Under the pieces are notes generated by a model. The model made no database searches and was not told the DNA's origin. It was given only the letters and a program-made list of their open reading frames with translations. 64,000 nucleotides of DNA, taken from positions 150,001 to 214,000 of the forward strand of contig JAXCGZ010007571.1 in the NCBI GenBank assembly GCA_037179515.1, read 5' to 3'. Made by a program: the position numbers and the translations under genes. Below, in pieces: positions 50,001 to 62,009 of the stretch; position 1 is the stretch's first letter, and every line of letters starts with the position of its first letter. Origin of the DNA: Halocaridina rubra (Eukaryota > Arthropoda > Malacostraca > Decapoda > Atyidae).

Positions 50001-50840
50001 CACCTTTCGCTTAATACGATCATAGAACGTAAAATGATGTGTAGTTTAGGGCAATATACCAAAACCCAGCCCGTGTAAAATGTTTTACTTTAAATATTAA
50101 GTTAAAAAACACCAGAGAGAATGAGTGAAACTTTTGAAGGTACACTGCTTATTGATTCTTAAAACATGCTGTGTAATATAAAAAGGTCGAGGATTATAAT
50201 GGCATACCAATTACATAAAAAAAGAAATAGAAAGTCTGTACACCAAATCATAAAGTATATCATTCCATAAGTATACTTTGTGCTTTAAATATATATATCC
50301 TAATACATATACACAGCTTTCCTCCCTGCAAATACTCATTGATAAATGCAAAGCTGCGCAAACTATAAAGCTATTATCACATGTACAACATAAGTTAAAC
50401 ACCAAGTTCATCCCTTAAATGTAAAACCCATTCAGAATGTATTTTATGCATGGCTAGCCATATACTGCAATAACTTTCCCATTCAGTAATAATAAAAACC
50501 ATTTTTAGGAGCATGAGTTTGTAGCACATAAAACCCAAACACAAACTGTACATCAAAATCAAAATGTCCAGCCGAGCTAAAAATTGCACTCCTACGATTT
50601 ACCAAATGCACCTAGTATTAAACTGATTACTGTTAGATGGTGCATCAGTTACTTTTACTTCTCTTGCCATTTAGTAAAACTTAACATCACACATAATATT
50701 TACATAAAGTAAAATTTCTAGCCTTCCACATATTAAATACTTTGCATAATACTGTACATCACTTCTATTTAATTTAGCATCCCTTTTCAAATAATCGGAC
50801 TCCTATGATTTCTCTGGACTGTGTGTGCATTCTTAGCTTC

Positions 50841-53800
50841 TCAGTCCCACCTTGAACGTCTGTTACGTTTGGATCGTCTGTGTCTTCGGTGTTCTGAGGC
50901 AGCTGTAGAAACAAAACAAAAGAATTTCTGTTGCTTTTGTAGTGTTTACCCCGCTGGTGGTTAACGGGATTAGGCAACTTTAAAAGATACATGTATTTTA
51001 CTATAGTCTCTTTATGATTTAGCAATATAAGGATGAAGGAGAATGAGAACAGGAGGAGGAGGAAGAGCTGACGTATTGAAGAGAAGAGGGATGAATTGGC
51101 TGAAGAAAAAAGAACAGGAATACAAGGAGTTAGCAGAGGAAGAAGGGAAGTCAGAAGGAGAAGAAAATGGGAAGAGGAGTAGTAAGGCATTTGTAGCTGT
51201 TGCCAACAGCTACAAACTGGTTAGCATCAAGTTAGAAAAATCACTCATTCGCACAAACAGTCACTTATATACTAACATGTAGTATCAGCTGCATCATGTT
51301 TAGCTCGCTTTCTAGAAGGGCTTCTGTCCTTGTGTTTCGTTGCTTCCGCTTTGCTCTTCTTCTGTTGCCTCTTTTGTGTGATCTTATAACTCTCATTATC
51401 TGGAATAATAATATTAATAAGCAAAATATATGCTTCAAGATTATCATTATATCATTATATCTGCTCTGAAATCTCAGGTAAAACAATGTTTAATTTTTCC
51501 ATGTACATTGGGAATAATCAAGCTTTGAAGAAAGTGATATTTGCAATTCGGAGACATTATATACGGACAGTAATTATTATATAGTTGCATTGTAGAATTA
51601 TAACGATAAATATATAACCATAGAAAAAAATTTCCAGATTACTGCTTTTAAAAGATCTTGCCCTACGCAAGGGGTTTTCTGGAATGGTATCTTCAAAACT
51701 GGGAAGGGACAACTATACAGCATATAATACTGTACTGTCAGCCATTGGCATTTAAAAATTAAAGCATACATAATATGCAAGAACATAAAAGGCAAGTCTG
51801 GCGGTAATGCAGTAAACAATCCTCATTTTTGCCTTAGGTAGGAATATCAAAGCAATTTGGAATGCTGCATTAAAATTGCTCTCAGATCTTAACTTGTGTA
51901 CTTCATTGCAAGTATTACCAAGGACCTCATAGAAGTTCATAGAGGATCAATCTCATTTCGTTTCTTTGGGCAATCAATGTGTTACATGTGGTCCCTGGAG
52001 ACAAGGACCTAGACAACCTCGAGGGGGACAGGGACCAATCAAAATCTTAAAATGGATATTATTCTCATCAGGAAAGAAACTTGATATGCTCAAATTTCCA
52101 ATCTGGGAGGAAATACAGAGAAGAGTAGAAAGGGAAAAGTGTTTATCCACACATTTTGTAAGGTCTCCTAACAAAATCTGTTTATACAATCCATACAAAG
52201 TCAAATTCTTAGATCTACGAAATGTTCCCAAAGTATGGGTTGCAAAAATTGTTAGAGAAATGCCTGCAAAAAGGGCACCCAGAGCTCTTTAGTCTTAGGT
52301 TTTAGGGCATTTCCAAAGTATAGAAATTTAACCCCTTTCCAAAGGAATTCAATCAGAGGCCTTGAGGTCTCGCAAAATAATGTACCATTCCATAAGACAG
52401 TCACTCCTCAACCAAGAGAGTTTTTGAGGATCGAAAAGGCAGCTATTCCATTATGAGAATGAAATGACTATTAAGGAATGGAGGGGCATTTGAAGAAAAC
52501 TGAAGATAAGGCCCTTTGGCTTATAATCTGATCCTAATATTCAAACCTGTCAATGGTAAGATTTCTCTTTCTCAATGCAGAAACAAAGACAAGAGGTAGT
52601 ATCAATTCTGGAATCGTCCTGTGAGAGTATTATAAGCCCAGGAGAGGTGGAGAAGGCAACAGCTTTTGAATCTGTATTACAATTGGCTCTTAACAATCAC
52701 AGGGATACAATATATAAAAAAATGGATACTTACCGTCATCAGAAACTAGATCTATGAGTAATATCCTTTTCTTTCCTTTGTTAACATTTTCATTGTCTTC
52801 GCTGAGAGCAATGTCATCCTTTTCATTGACCAATATCCTGTTCTCTTTGTTACTAACATCGCAGTTTTCAGCTGCAACAACTTCCTCAATCCGGTTGTCG
52901 CAATGAGGGATCCATGTGCCGTCTTTCTTGACAACTATCTTTGTGATGGATTCTTCTGCCTCCTCCAGTATATCCATCATGAACCTGTATTGAAAAGTAT
53001 GTAATTAGACACTTGTAGAAAAATTCAACGTAGGTATGAAAGTTTATTAACTCATTATTATTATATTAAAAGCAGTCATGGGTTTGGAGAGGTGTTCATA
53101 TATTTTTCTCCCCTTTTTCAAGTAAAGCTCAGTGTGTTCTTCGAGTTTACTTGAAACAGATTTCCTTTACTTTTTGTGACAGAACTCACAACTAATTATA
53201 AAATTACAAGGTGTTTCTCTGTGGGTTCCATTTTCTTTTCCAAAAGTATAGCAAATTTAAAGTAAATATTCATCATGTAAATAAACTTTTCAGATATTGC
53301 TGAAAGAATTCTGAGATTATGATACGTTACAAATATCTACGACCAATTATAATAGCATTGAGACTGTCAGTATAAACAAAAAATGCACACATGCAGAAAC
53401 TATATTTTCGAAGGGTCCATTTATCTCAAGGATACTAAATGTATTCTAAATATATAATTTATCAAACATTTCAAACCACTGAATCTATAAGAAAGTTCAA
53501 TCAACTGGTCCAACTTTTTGCAACAAAAACAATATAAACCAAATTTTTAAGTAATCATAATACAGTATAACTAAAATCATAAACTTTTCTTATAGCAAAA
53601 TACCTGTCTCTCCGTAGGTTTTCAATAGGTGCCCTTTCGTGACAGATAGGACATTTCCAATTCCCTCTTTTCTCATTCATTCGAAGATAAACCACTGCAT
53701 CAAAGCACTGGATGTGTTGACACTCTGATGATCTGCAGGGCACTGTTATCCTCATCTTCCCCAGTGGACAAGTGAGAGTACACTGATGCTCAGTTAACGA

Positions 53801-56800
53801 AACATCTTCAGATGCAGCCTGTTGAAGCCGCTCCTGAACTGTAAAGATAATAATATATCTTCAGAATAAAATATTGTAAAATTCTCCCCATAATAATTAA
53901 CAGTGGTGTTTAATATGCAGTTTACTAGGCAAACTCGGAACTGACTATCTCGACTGTTAATTAATAATACAGTACTTGAAAAGAGCTGTGTATATTTAAG
54001 GAAGTTGACAGGTACAATGCTACCCATATATTATCTCTATTTAATGCTTGCTAAGCTGGTATAAAATAGAAGAGATTTGCAAATACAATTTTTTTTCTTT
54101 TTTTCTTCTAAAAATACCTGAAAGAGAAACGATATAGCCATCTTTTATTTTTAGCTTTGTACAGGATTGAGAGAAAGCAACTAATCAAATCTGTAACTCT
54201 TAAAATAATAGGACCATGAATGTGCAAAGCAATGTTACTAATAATAACTATTGCAATATTAGGAATTTTTTGCAAGACAGATGGGTCCATTTAGTGAGAA
54301 AGGAGAGAATAAAAGACATATCTGGGAGAAGCAATGGTGTAAAAAGTGAATTGGTTGGGACACCTAAAAAGACTGGGCATTAAAGAACTGCGATGAAGAT
54401 TTATAGGATGGGCTCAACAGGTATTTGAATAACTAGATGTAGGAAGGAATTGGAAGGGTGGGGGTGGGGTGCTCAATATATGAAAAGCTTTGTCAACCCG
54501 GAACAAGAGAAATGTGTAAGAGATAGAATGAGGTGGTGTAGTGGTATACAACCTACTCTGAGACCCATCAGTCAGTGAAATAAATTACCTCATGATGGGG
54601 AAATGGGAAATTCTGAGACCTTGTTCTGGAGTTACAGAATGGCTTAATCTTATTCACTATGCTAGGCATATAGATATGTGCCTTGAAGCAAGTTTCTATC
54701 ATTCGAGAGGAAAGAGAGTTTATATTTTTTTATTATGCAGTGTTTTCTCCTTTGGAGGTAGCAAACCAGATCACCCTGGCAGGAGAAGGCAGAATTAATG
54801 AAAAAAAATCTTATTTCCATATGCAGTATCCTATCCCACTGAGCCACAGCTGCAGCAAAAGAATTGAAGTAGAAGGCCTTCCTTGTACCATGTTTCTTCT
54901 CTTCTAAAAATTGTTTTAGTAAAAAAAAAAAAAAAGTTTTTAGCAGCAACTTAAACCTGTAACCCTTACCTCATAAAATACTTAAATCTTCAAATCTCAG
55001 TTTGCTAACGATACAAATTTCACTTATAGTATGTTCAGATCCACATCACAGACATAAAACTTACCAAATTTCAAGCATTCTTCCCTCGAAGATAACACAA
55101 TATTATCACAAACATCTTCAACCTCGTTTCTCCTTGCTACAACAATGAACACAGCAAGATATCTTGCAAATCCTAAGTTGCTCCTTAGCTGGAAAACAGA
55201 AAAAGTGTACGGATTACAAACAACTCTGTTGATAAAAATTAAGATTTAGTTTGGAAGTAAAATATACAAAAGATACTCATAATTAATAAATAACTGGCAC
55301 TTCTTTTTAAGCCAAAGTATAAAAAATAACATGTACACAGCAAGAGACATGCTATTAAAAGTTGGGTAAAGCTTCACAAATGACCAGTACACCACTGGTG
55401 TGCAACAAGGAAACCGTATTAAAATACAGCAAAGCCTCATAAAGCTATCCTAAATTTATGTAACCTAGCCACATATACAGGTACATATGCCTTACTGGAA
55501 GGATTGTCCCTTTTAATCTAAAGTTGTAACTTGTAATAGAAAAAAATTAATACCTTCTTTAGAGCCGACAAACGAATTTACTAATATCTGGCATATCATC
55601 ATTACAGATTTCTTATTTTAAGAGAAATCAGTGATATCCTCTGTGCGATATAAAAAGATGCCTGTATACTCTTTGTGCCAAATAAGAGGAACAGGGGAGC
55701 AGAGGGTTATCATTCCATAAAATAGCTGTTGGAAGGAGTTAGGATATACAGGAAATGCTCATGTAATGCTCTCTTTTACTGCCACAGCCATACAGTGGTG
55801 GGTACACTGCTTTCTGCTCGATCACCGAAGTTAACCCCCATCAGGTTTGGTCAGTACTTGGATGGGTGTCTATCGGGGAATGCCATATGCTGTTTTCATG
55901 TAAGGGGACCACCTCAGTGGTGGAGTGCTCGATCTAGGGAGATGACTAACCCATAGTCATGTATATGGCAGGGCATCCAGCCTTAATCCCCTGGCTTCAG
56001 TCCGTCTATGCCCACCCCCAAATGGGGACTGTCAAAAAAATATAATAATAATAATAATCTATCCCCCTATTGGCTTCAGTAGGTTGTGATGTCATGTTGA
56101 TAAAATATAAAATCTCCCTAAAACAATATGCAAACAATACACTCAAAGCAGTTTGACCATTTCAGAGTGAAATTTCCCTAAAATTATATACCAATAATAC
56201 TCCCAGCAGTTGGCCATTTCATAGTAAACTCTCCCTAAATTAACTGTAAATAATACTCACAGCAGTTAGACCATTTCAGAGCAAAATTTCCCAAAAAATA
56301 TTGAAAAATAATGCTCCCAGCAGTTTGGCCATTTCATAGTAAAATCTCCTTTAATTGAATGTAAATAATAATTCCCGCAGCTAGGCATTGTCATAGGCAT
56401 GATATCTATGATTTTTGACCAATATGTATATGTTAAGCTACTTTGTATTTTTAATGAACAGTTAAAAATAGTTCTTACTTTTTGTACATTAAAACTTAGA
56501 ATAGGATATTTTAATTGAATAATATAGGTTGCAGAGCTTTACTGTACACGTCTGACGTAATGAGAGTTTCTTTTATTATACTGTATTGACCTACATTTGA
56601 ACTATTGAACAATATTCATGACTTAAAATACAAGTCTGAACCTATACAGAAGCTTCCCTACTTACAAACAACCGAATTATGAACATTCACAGATACAAAC
56701 AAAAACCTGCCTATTATCTACCCGTGTATAAAGTATTACTCTACTGTACTGTTATGTATTCTTACATTATTATCACTGTATTAAAATTCGTCACTACTGT

Positions 56801-59800
56801 ATAATTGATGTTTTATGTAGTAGTTAAGTGTCTACAGCCTAAGCACTGTACAGTACTGCATATGTATGTACTGTACAGTACTTTTTTTTTACCTAAACAC
56901 AACTTACTAACAATTCTACTTAAGAACGGACTTCTGGAACCTAACTTGTTTGTACATAAAATACTTAAAGAGACTGAACCTTATATTTAAAGAAGTGAAT
57001 AAATATGCAGAACTTAAAATATTTCTAACACTGAACTATATATTTGATAGGATAATAAAATATAGATCATTTGGGAAGAACAGCTATATACCTACCAGTA
57101 TTTTATTTGAATTCTGGTTATATTTGACAAGATTGGTAATGTTGCAGGGCTTATCAATGTCCTAAAATTAAGGAAACATTATGAAATTAGTTATGGGATG
57201 TCCAAATTAATTTGTAGTTAGTTGTGATAGTTACTTGCAGCTTCCTTTCCCAATCTATAGTAACTGTAAGGTCCATCTACTATATGAATAACAGGTATTC
57301 GAAAATTCTGATGTTTTTAATTGAGTTACAAGGGAGACCAGAGATGGATAAGTAAATTAAATATGAGACAACAGAAATGCAGGGATGTGGACAGAATTGT
57401 AGTGATGACTTGAGTATTTGTGTGTATAGGAATGAAAGTATTATAAGTTTGATACATGCAATGATGCGAGTTAGTAACGAAAGATGATGCAGTTGTCAGT
57501 TTTTCTGGCCCAAGTAATGAACAGACTTTGAAGATAAAGCAATGTTTTGAAGAAACATATAGCAACTGCATAGTGTGTTTTTTGTGTGAATATGTAAGTG
57601 TGGAGTGAAGCTTAAATAGTTTTGTTTTAAATTCGAACAGGTGCTTTGTAGGTATGGTGATGGTGAAGAAGTACTTTTAATATGTAAATCAAAAGAGCTT
57701 TGGAGGGAGCTGTACACATCATACATTGTTTTGGTGGTACAGAGAAAGCACAGCTGTAATCTTATGCAGAAATAGATGAGAATAGAACCGAGAGTAGAAA
57801 TGAAAAGCTAGGTGTACTAGGAAGATATAAGAGTGGAAAGACTATTTTTCATGAAATATAGTAATTGGGATGGTAATATTTATGATATTAAAATATAAAG
57901 CTTAGCAGTATAAACATGCAGTGAAGTCCATTTTTTAAGTAAAGAAAAGATGAAAAGACTTTTAGCTATAAATATATATATCTTATATAGATCTTATTTG
58001 TGCTGGTACACGTGAGTAGGGCAAATTTACACACCGGTGAGAATGAGAATATTTAATATGTAATATTAAAATACAGGATAAAGAAGCAGACATGTGTAAG
58101 TATAGGTTAGGAAGAGTGAGTGATGTAAGGTTAAAGTAAGGTTGTGACAAGGGTATGTTGTCACCTTCAATGATGAATGGGGGAGGTATCAGATGGAAAG
58201 TTTGCAAATTGCTATTTGTTGATGATATTGAATTGAATGGCTGTTTCGGAAGCAAAATAGCTGAAGTTGGTGGAGGTATTAAAGTAGGCTATGCGGGATG
58301 AGGAAACTTAAGATTAATGTAGAAAAGACGTTGTTAAAGTTTGTTCATCAATTCAGAATTTAAATATTTACAAGTTTGTATACTGCAAAGGGTTCATGTA
58401 CACAAATTATAATCAATAATTCATATAATAATAATTTAAAAAAATTTTTAAAAGCTGCATTTCATGTAGAGACCACAAAATCAAATTACTATAATTGTAT
58501 TTACCTTTACGCTGCAAAATTTATCATTGATAAAAATCTGCAAAAAACAGGGAATGTAATCGGTGTGGAGCTCAAACGAATCTAAGAGACACATGCGCAG
58601 ATGGACCTTGAAAAAGATTAAACTGCAATTTAAACTTGTGGCAAAGCAATAAGACTAAATAAAGTCAATATAAAAATTATAATTCACCATTCATTGGGTT
58701 TGACACTAAGATTTTTGTATAAGAGTGACCTATGCATCTGGACAGACGAGCATCAGGCAAACCATTGATCCCTTGGAGCGAAGAGGTAGGGGACGATGCA
58801 TCATTAATAACCTATAGACATTAAGTCTTTGAAAGACATTGGGTAAATAAAAGTAAGCTGCTGAGTCAAAAGACCTGAATCCCCTTGTTTCTCAAAAGTC
58901 AATAAATGAAATATCATGGGATTCCAAAAAGGTGACACACAAGTTTCATAAGCTCAGCCTTAAAAAAATTTACAAATTTGCTTAGCAGAATGAAATTTGC
59001 AATCATTCCTAGAAATGTAAATTATCATCTTCATTCTACTTGTTAGGTGTAATACAGTATTCCTGCCTAGTATCCACGTGTATACAAGGGTATCTTGACG
59101 ATTTCAGAAAGTCTTACTATGAGGAGGTGACATAGTGAAATTATAATATTCTTAGAATATAACATCAATGAACATTTACACAAATTTCATAAATTGCAAG
59201 CATATATCTCTATGTAAACTATATATTGAGAGCTGGCATTTTTTTTATTATACTTTAAAAATGTAGTAATACCATAATCTTTATCTTCAGAAATGTGTAT
59301 TTACTTTTCTAATACATGGATAGCATACTCTCTCTTACCCCATTGTAAAAGAGTTGCTTGAGCCGAAGAGTTTTTACACATTTCCCTAATCTAAGTTATT
59401 ATTTAGTATTTGGACACCCTTTAAAAGAAAATGGTATTTTGAGAAAGGAAAAGCATATATTTCTGAGTCTCCCTTCATCCCATTAAGAGTCTTTTCCTCT
59501 GTCTGGTGGAGGCATAGTTCTCCTATTCATTGCTATTACCGAAGAAAGTTCTAACCACATTTTATCTCCCTCAGTTGTAAGAATTGTCTCTTGGCTCATA
59601 TTTCTTATAGCAAATAAGTTATATCCGCATTAACTTGTATTCCACTACCACTTCCTCTGTCCAACTAAACAATTAATCTCATTTACTTAGACCTATATTA
59701 AGGCTCTCTCCCTTGGAAGTGTTGCCGATCTGAAACCGAGTAGCTCTAAAAGAATAGATGGAACTAACAGTTCTGGCCATGCACTCACATTCGTGATCAG

Positions 59801-60782
59801 TTTTGCAATGACCATAAAGCTTATAAAGGTAATTCACCTCATTCAGGATTCTCTTTTATCACTGTGGTGTTTATGACATCAGCCTCCCTGTCAACAATCA
59901 AAATAAGTACTGCAGCTATCTGTGTTATGTAGGAAGATAACCCATCTGAATGAGGCTTGGATACTCATTTCCAAATAATCTATACAAAATATAAAATGAT
60001 ACTAAAATGTATGACACAACCTATTAAACAGTGTAGTTTAAAGGTACAGCACTTGCTCTATTTTATTTCCTACCCTAAAAGACCACTAGGAAAATAAGAG
60101 TGTACAAGCAGAGAAGAACATACCTCATAATCTTTGCGAGTGTTGACCCTTAACGCAGGATCGACTTTAAAATACTGAATTCTTTCGAAATGAAAGACTG
60201 GTGCACCTGAAATGTAAATATTAATATATAGAGCACTGTAAATTCTGAAATTACTTTTATCATGGCCTTCAGTGGTATATATATTTTTTAATTGTATTAT
60301 TAAACAGCAGATTTTTTTTTTAATTATGTAAAATTAGTGTGTTCTAGTGAAATAAGGTCTACTTAAATCCTCAATATTATTCTATATTTATGTATTTTAA
60401 ATATTACCTTTAAAATAGTGAGCAGTAGAATTTTATCATCAATCAACTCACATTAGTGAAACATTACTGCTATTCACAACTTACAATAAAATTCAAAAGT
60501 TAAAATCTTGGACACTTCTGTGTAGAATGGTACTGGATGCATTTTTATGGCAGAGAGTGAAGTCGGCGGAGAAGGGTGTGTTGGAGGTAATGGAGATGGT
60601 GTCGAGTATCTTATCTGTGAGTTATTCAGACTTGGAGGAGGATGTATTGAACTCCATTGTAAGGAATCCCAAGGCTGAACATTTTGAGGTACATTTTGTC
60701 TAACACCCAGCAAGTAATTTCGTATATAGACAAGGCTATTTCTTTGAAAGTTGGAATAGAATGGAGGTGGTTCATATGCCAT
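50841..60782 (-). CDS. PIAS: Short PIAS-like E3 SUMO-protein ligase with SP-RING and SIM
   Basis: SP-RING (MIZ) ligase that transfers SUMO from UBC9 to nuclear targets. Exons 5' to 3': 60485-60782, 60124-60206, 55065-55188, 53604-53838, 52734-52984, 51277-51399, 50841-50902; total 1176 nt, 391 residues, phases consistent. The Met at 60782 follows in-frame TAG and TAA, so it is the start. Residues 1-75 are Pro/Ser/Asn-rich; VPFYTEVSKIL near 84 and YLAVFIVVARRN near 135 are all that resembles a PINIT domain. The SP-RING runs from TCPLGKMRITVPC through CQHIQCFDAVVYLRMN to WKCPICHERAP (about residues 190-245). DGTWIPHC follows, as in PIAS proteins, then the SUMO-interaction motif ILLIDLVSDDD and a basic tail with RKRAKHD and repeated RR/RS pairs. 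There is no N-terminal SAP domain and the protein is well under the ~600 residues usual for PIAS. Intron 2 is about 4.9 kb and carries a SINE, a tandem repeat and a LINE relic. Confidence 0.88.
51272..51399 (-). other. Penultimate PIAS-like exon with read-through stop
   Basis: The donor chosen at 51275-51276 is GTTAGT. If it is not used, the frame continues one codon (TGT) into TAG at 51272-51274, ending the protein at AADTTC. If it is used, the last exon adds SASEHRRHRRSKRNRRSRWD. Phase fits exactly in the spliced form. Confidence 0.6.
51960..52700 (+). other. Unassigned coding-looking relic in PIAS-like intron 5
   Basis: The plus strand reads as long open pieces (about 52000-52290 and 52575-52740) with a protein-like composition, such as MLKFPIWEEIQRRVEREKC, but it lies in an intron of the minus-strand gene. 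I do not recognise the family; a retroelement relic is the likeliest explanation. Confidence 0.3.
55787..56060 (+). repeat. 5S rRNA-derived SINE (SINE3-like) in PIAS-like intron 2
   Basis: The head (about 55787-55898) follows 5S rRNA along its length: GCCATAC near the start, CGATCACCGAAGTTAA and then AGTACTTGGATGGGTG, the internal pol III promoter region. A second part from 55905 (GTGGTGGAGTGCTCGATC) leads to a tail with CATCCAGCCTTAATCCCC and an (AAT)n end. It is too diverged to be a 5S gene. Confidence 0.8.
56106..56395 (+). repeat. ~58-bp tandem repeat, five units, PIAS-like intron 2
   Basis: Units begin AAATYTCCCTAAA and end GACCATTTCAGAG or GGCCATTTCATAG in alternation, so the array has a two-unit higher-order period. 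Confidence 0.75.
56643..56965. mobile_element. Tigger/mariner-like MITE remnant
   Basis: The left end AAGCTTCCCTACTTACAAAC and right part AACGGACTTCTGGAACCTAA resemble known non-autonomous Tigger-family ends. The inverted relation is imperfect. Confidence 0.4.
57330..58380 (+). mobile_element. Degraded non-LTR retrotransposon with endonuclease and RT traces
   Basis: The plus strand holds scattered matches to an endonuclease-reverse transcriptase ORF: DDAVVSFSGPSNEQ near 57485 (the VYGP motif region of the AP endonuclease) and RWKVCKLLFVDDIELN near 58195 (the YADD box region, with Val for Ala), then RKLKINVEKT near 58305. Frames change and stops intervene. It is a different family from the LINE at 34 kb. 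Confidence 0.6.
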
Positions 60783-62009
60783 ATTTAAAAGTTACTACAC
60801 TCAAGTTCCAAATAAAAATCACACAAAATAAGATAACTTCGTTTCAGTGACAAGTTTACAGTACGGTATTCTTCTTTCTTGCAGCAGGAGGGAACCTTAA
60901 ATCAGTAGATGACAGCTGGAACAGAAAGTCAATTTAGTTAATGATTAATAAGGTCTATTTAGTATATATCCTAACCCTCTATTTTAAGTTATAATGAAAA
61001 ATGGATTAAATATGTGCTATATATATTAAACAAAAATATCCAAAAATATATTTTAAATGATGATATAGTCTTTGTGCTTACTACACTATAGTCCCTATCT
61101 ACTATTTCCACATTGAATTAAAGATCCGACTTCCGACCTATCCAGCTAACAATCCATCAGGTGGAAACAATCCCTGTCGTAAATAGGGAAGTATTGAGAG
61201 GGAGAGGGAGTGTATATATTACCTAGTTTTAAAGGGCTTCATTATACACAATCTAAAAATATTACAAAAATCACAAACTTCTTCCCTAGAAATATATTTA
61301 AAAAATACTGTACTGGTCTTATATATAATTTATATTGTATTAAGTTTAAATAAAAAGCAGTAACCTAGGCATGATTTAAAGTATTCAGGAGGCTGAAACG
61401 AAGTTTTATGCAATATACATAGACACTATAATATAAGGATCTTGAACATCTGCATGCTTTGAATAAAATCCCAAAGATAATAAAAACACCCGGAGATAGG
61501 TAATTTTAAAGAAGGATCTCTGCCTCTTCACCAGTATATCGTATTCCATATTGCGACTTTGAAAACTAGAAATTTCTGGTATTATTGCTTATTATTCATG
61601 TTCTGGTTAGGTTTTAAGTTTGGTGGTTTTTAAGTGGCTTTGAATGTTTGTTTTCTCCAAAACACCTTTTACCTTTTCTGCCAACCCAGTACAGTATTTG
61701 AAAATAAAGTAATAGTATAATTAATCAGATTTACTTCCCTCTGAGGTATCTACTGTTTAGCTTGCTAGTAAAAGATATATTGCAAATTCAGTTTTTTTTC
61801 CAATTTTATAAAGCAGCACTCATTAGCTCTAGCCCATTACCTTTGTTTTGAAATATATACAGTATATATGCAGGAGGTCCTCATAGAATGTTGTTCCAAG
61901 TTACATCATTTCGCCTTTATGTCAGAGGCCAATAAATAATTAATAATTTAATAATAAATTAAGTTTTTGACCTACCTGGCTGATGCAGTAAATTCGAACC
62001 GCATGAGTT

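Noticed and set aside
50774..51190. 138-residue minus-strand frame over the last PIAS-like exon
   Set aside because: It runs through the intron in a frame that disagrees with the splice phase of the upstream exon; the Ser/Leu-rich part is intronic.
55787..55900. Possible functional 5S rRNA gene
   Set aside because: It is diverged outside the internal promoter and fused to a SINE body.
60474..60782. Independent 102-residue gene
   Set aside because: It is the first coding exon of the PIAS-like gene; the frame past 60485 is intronic.
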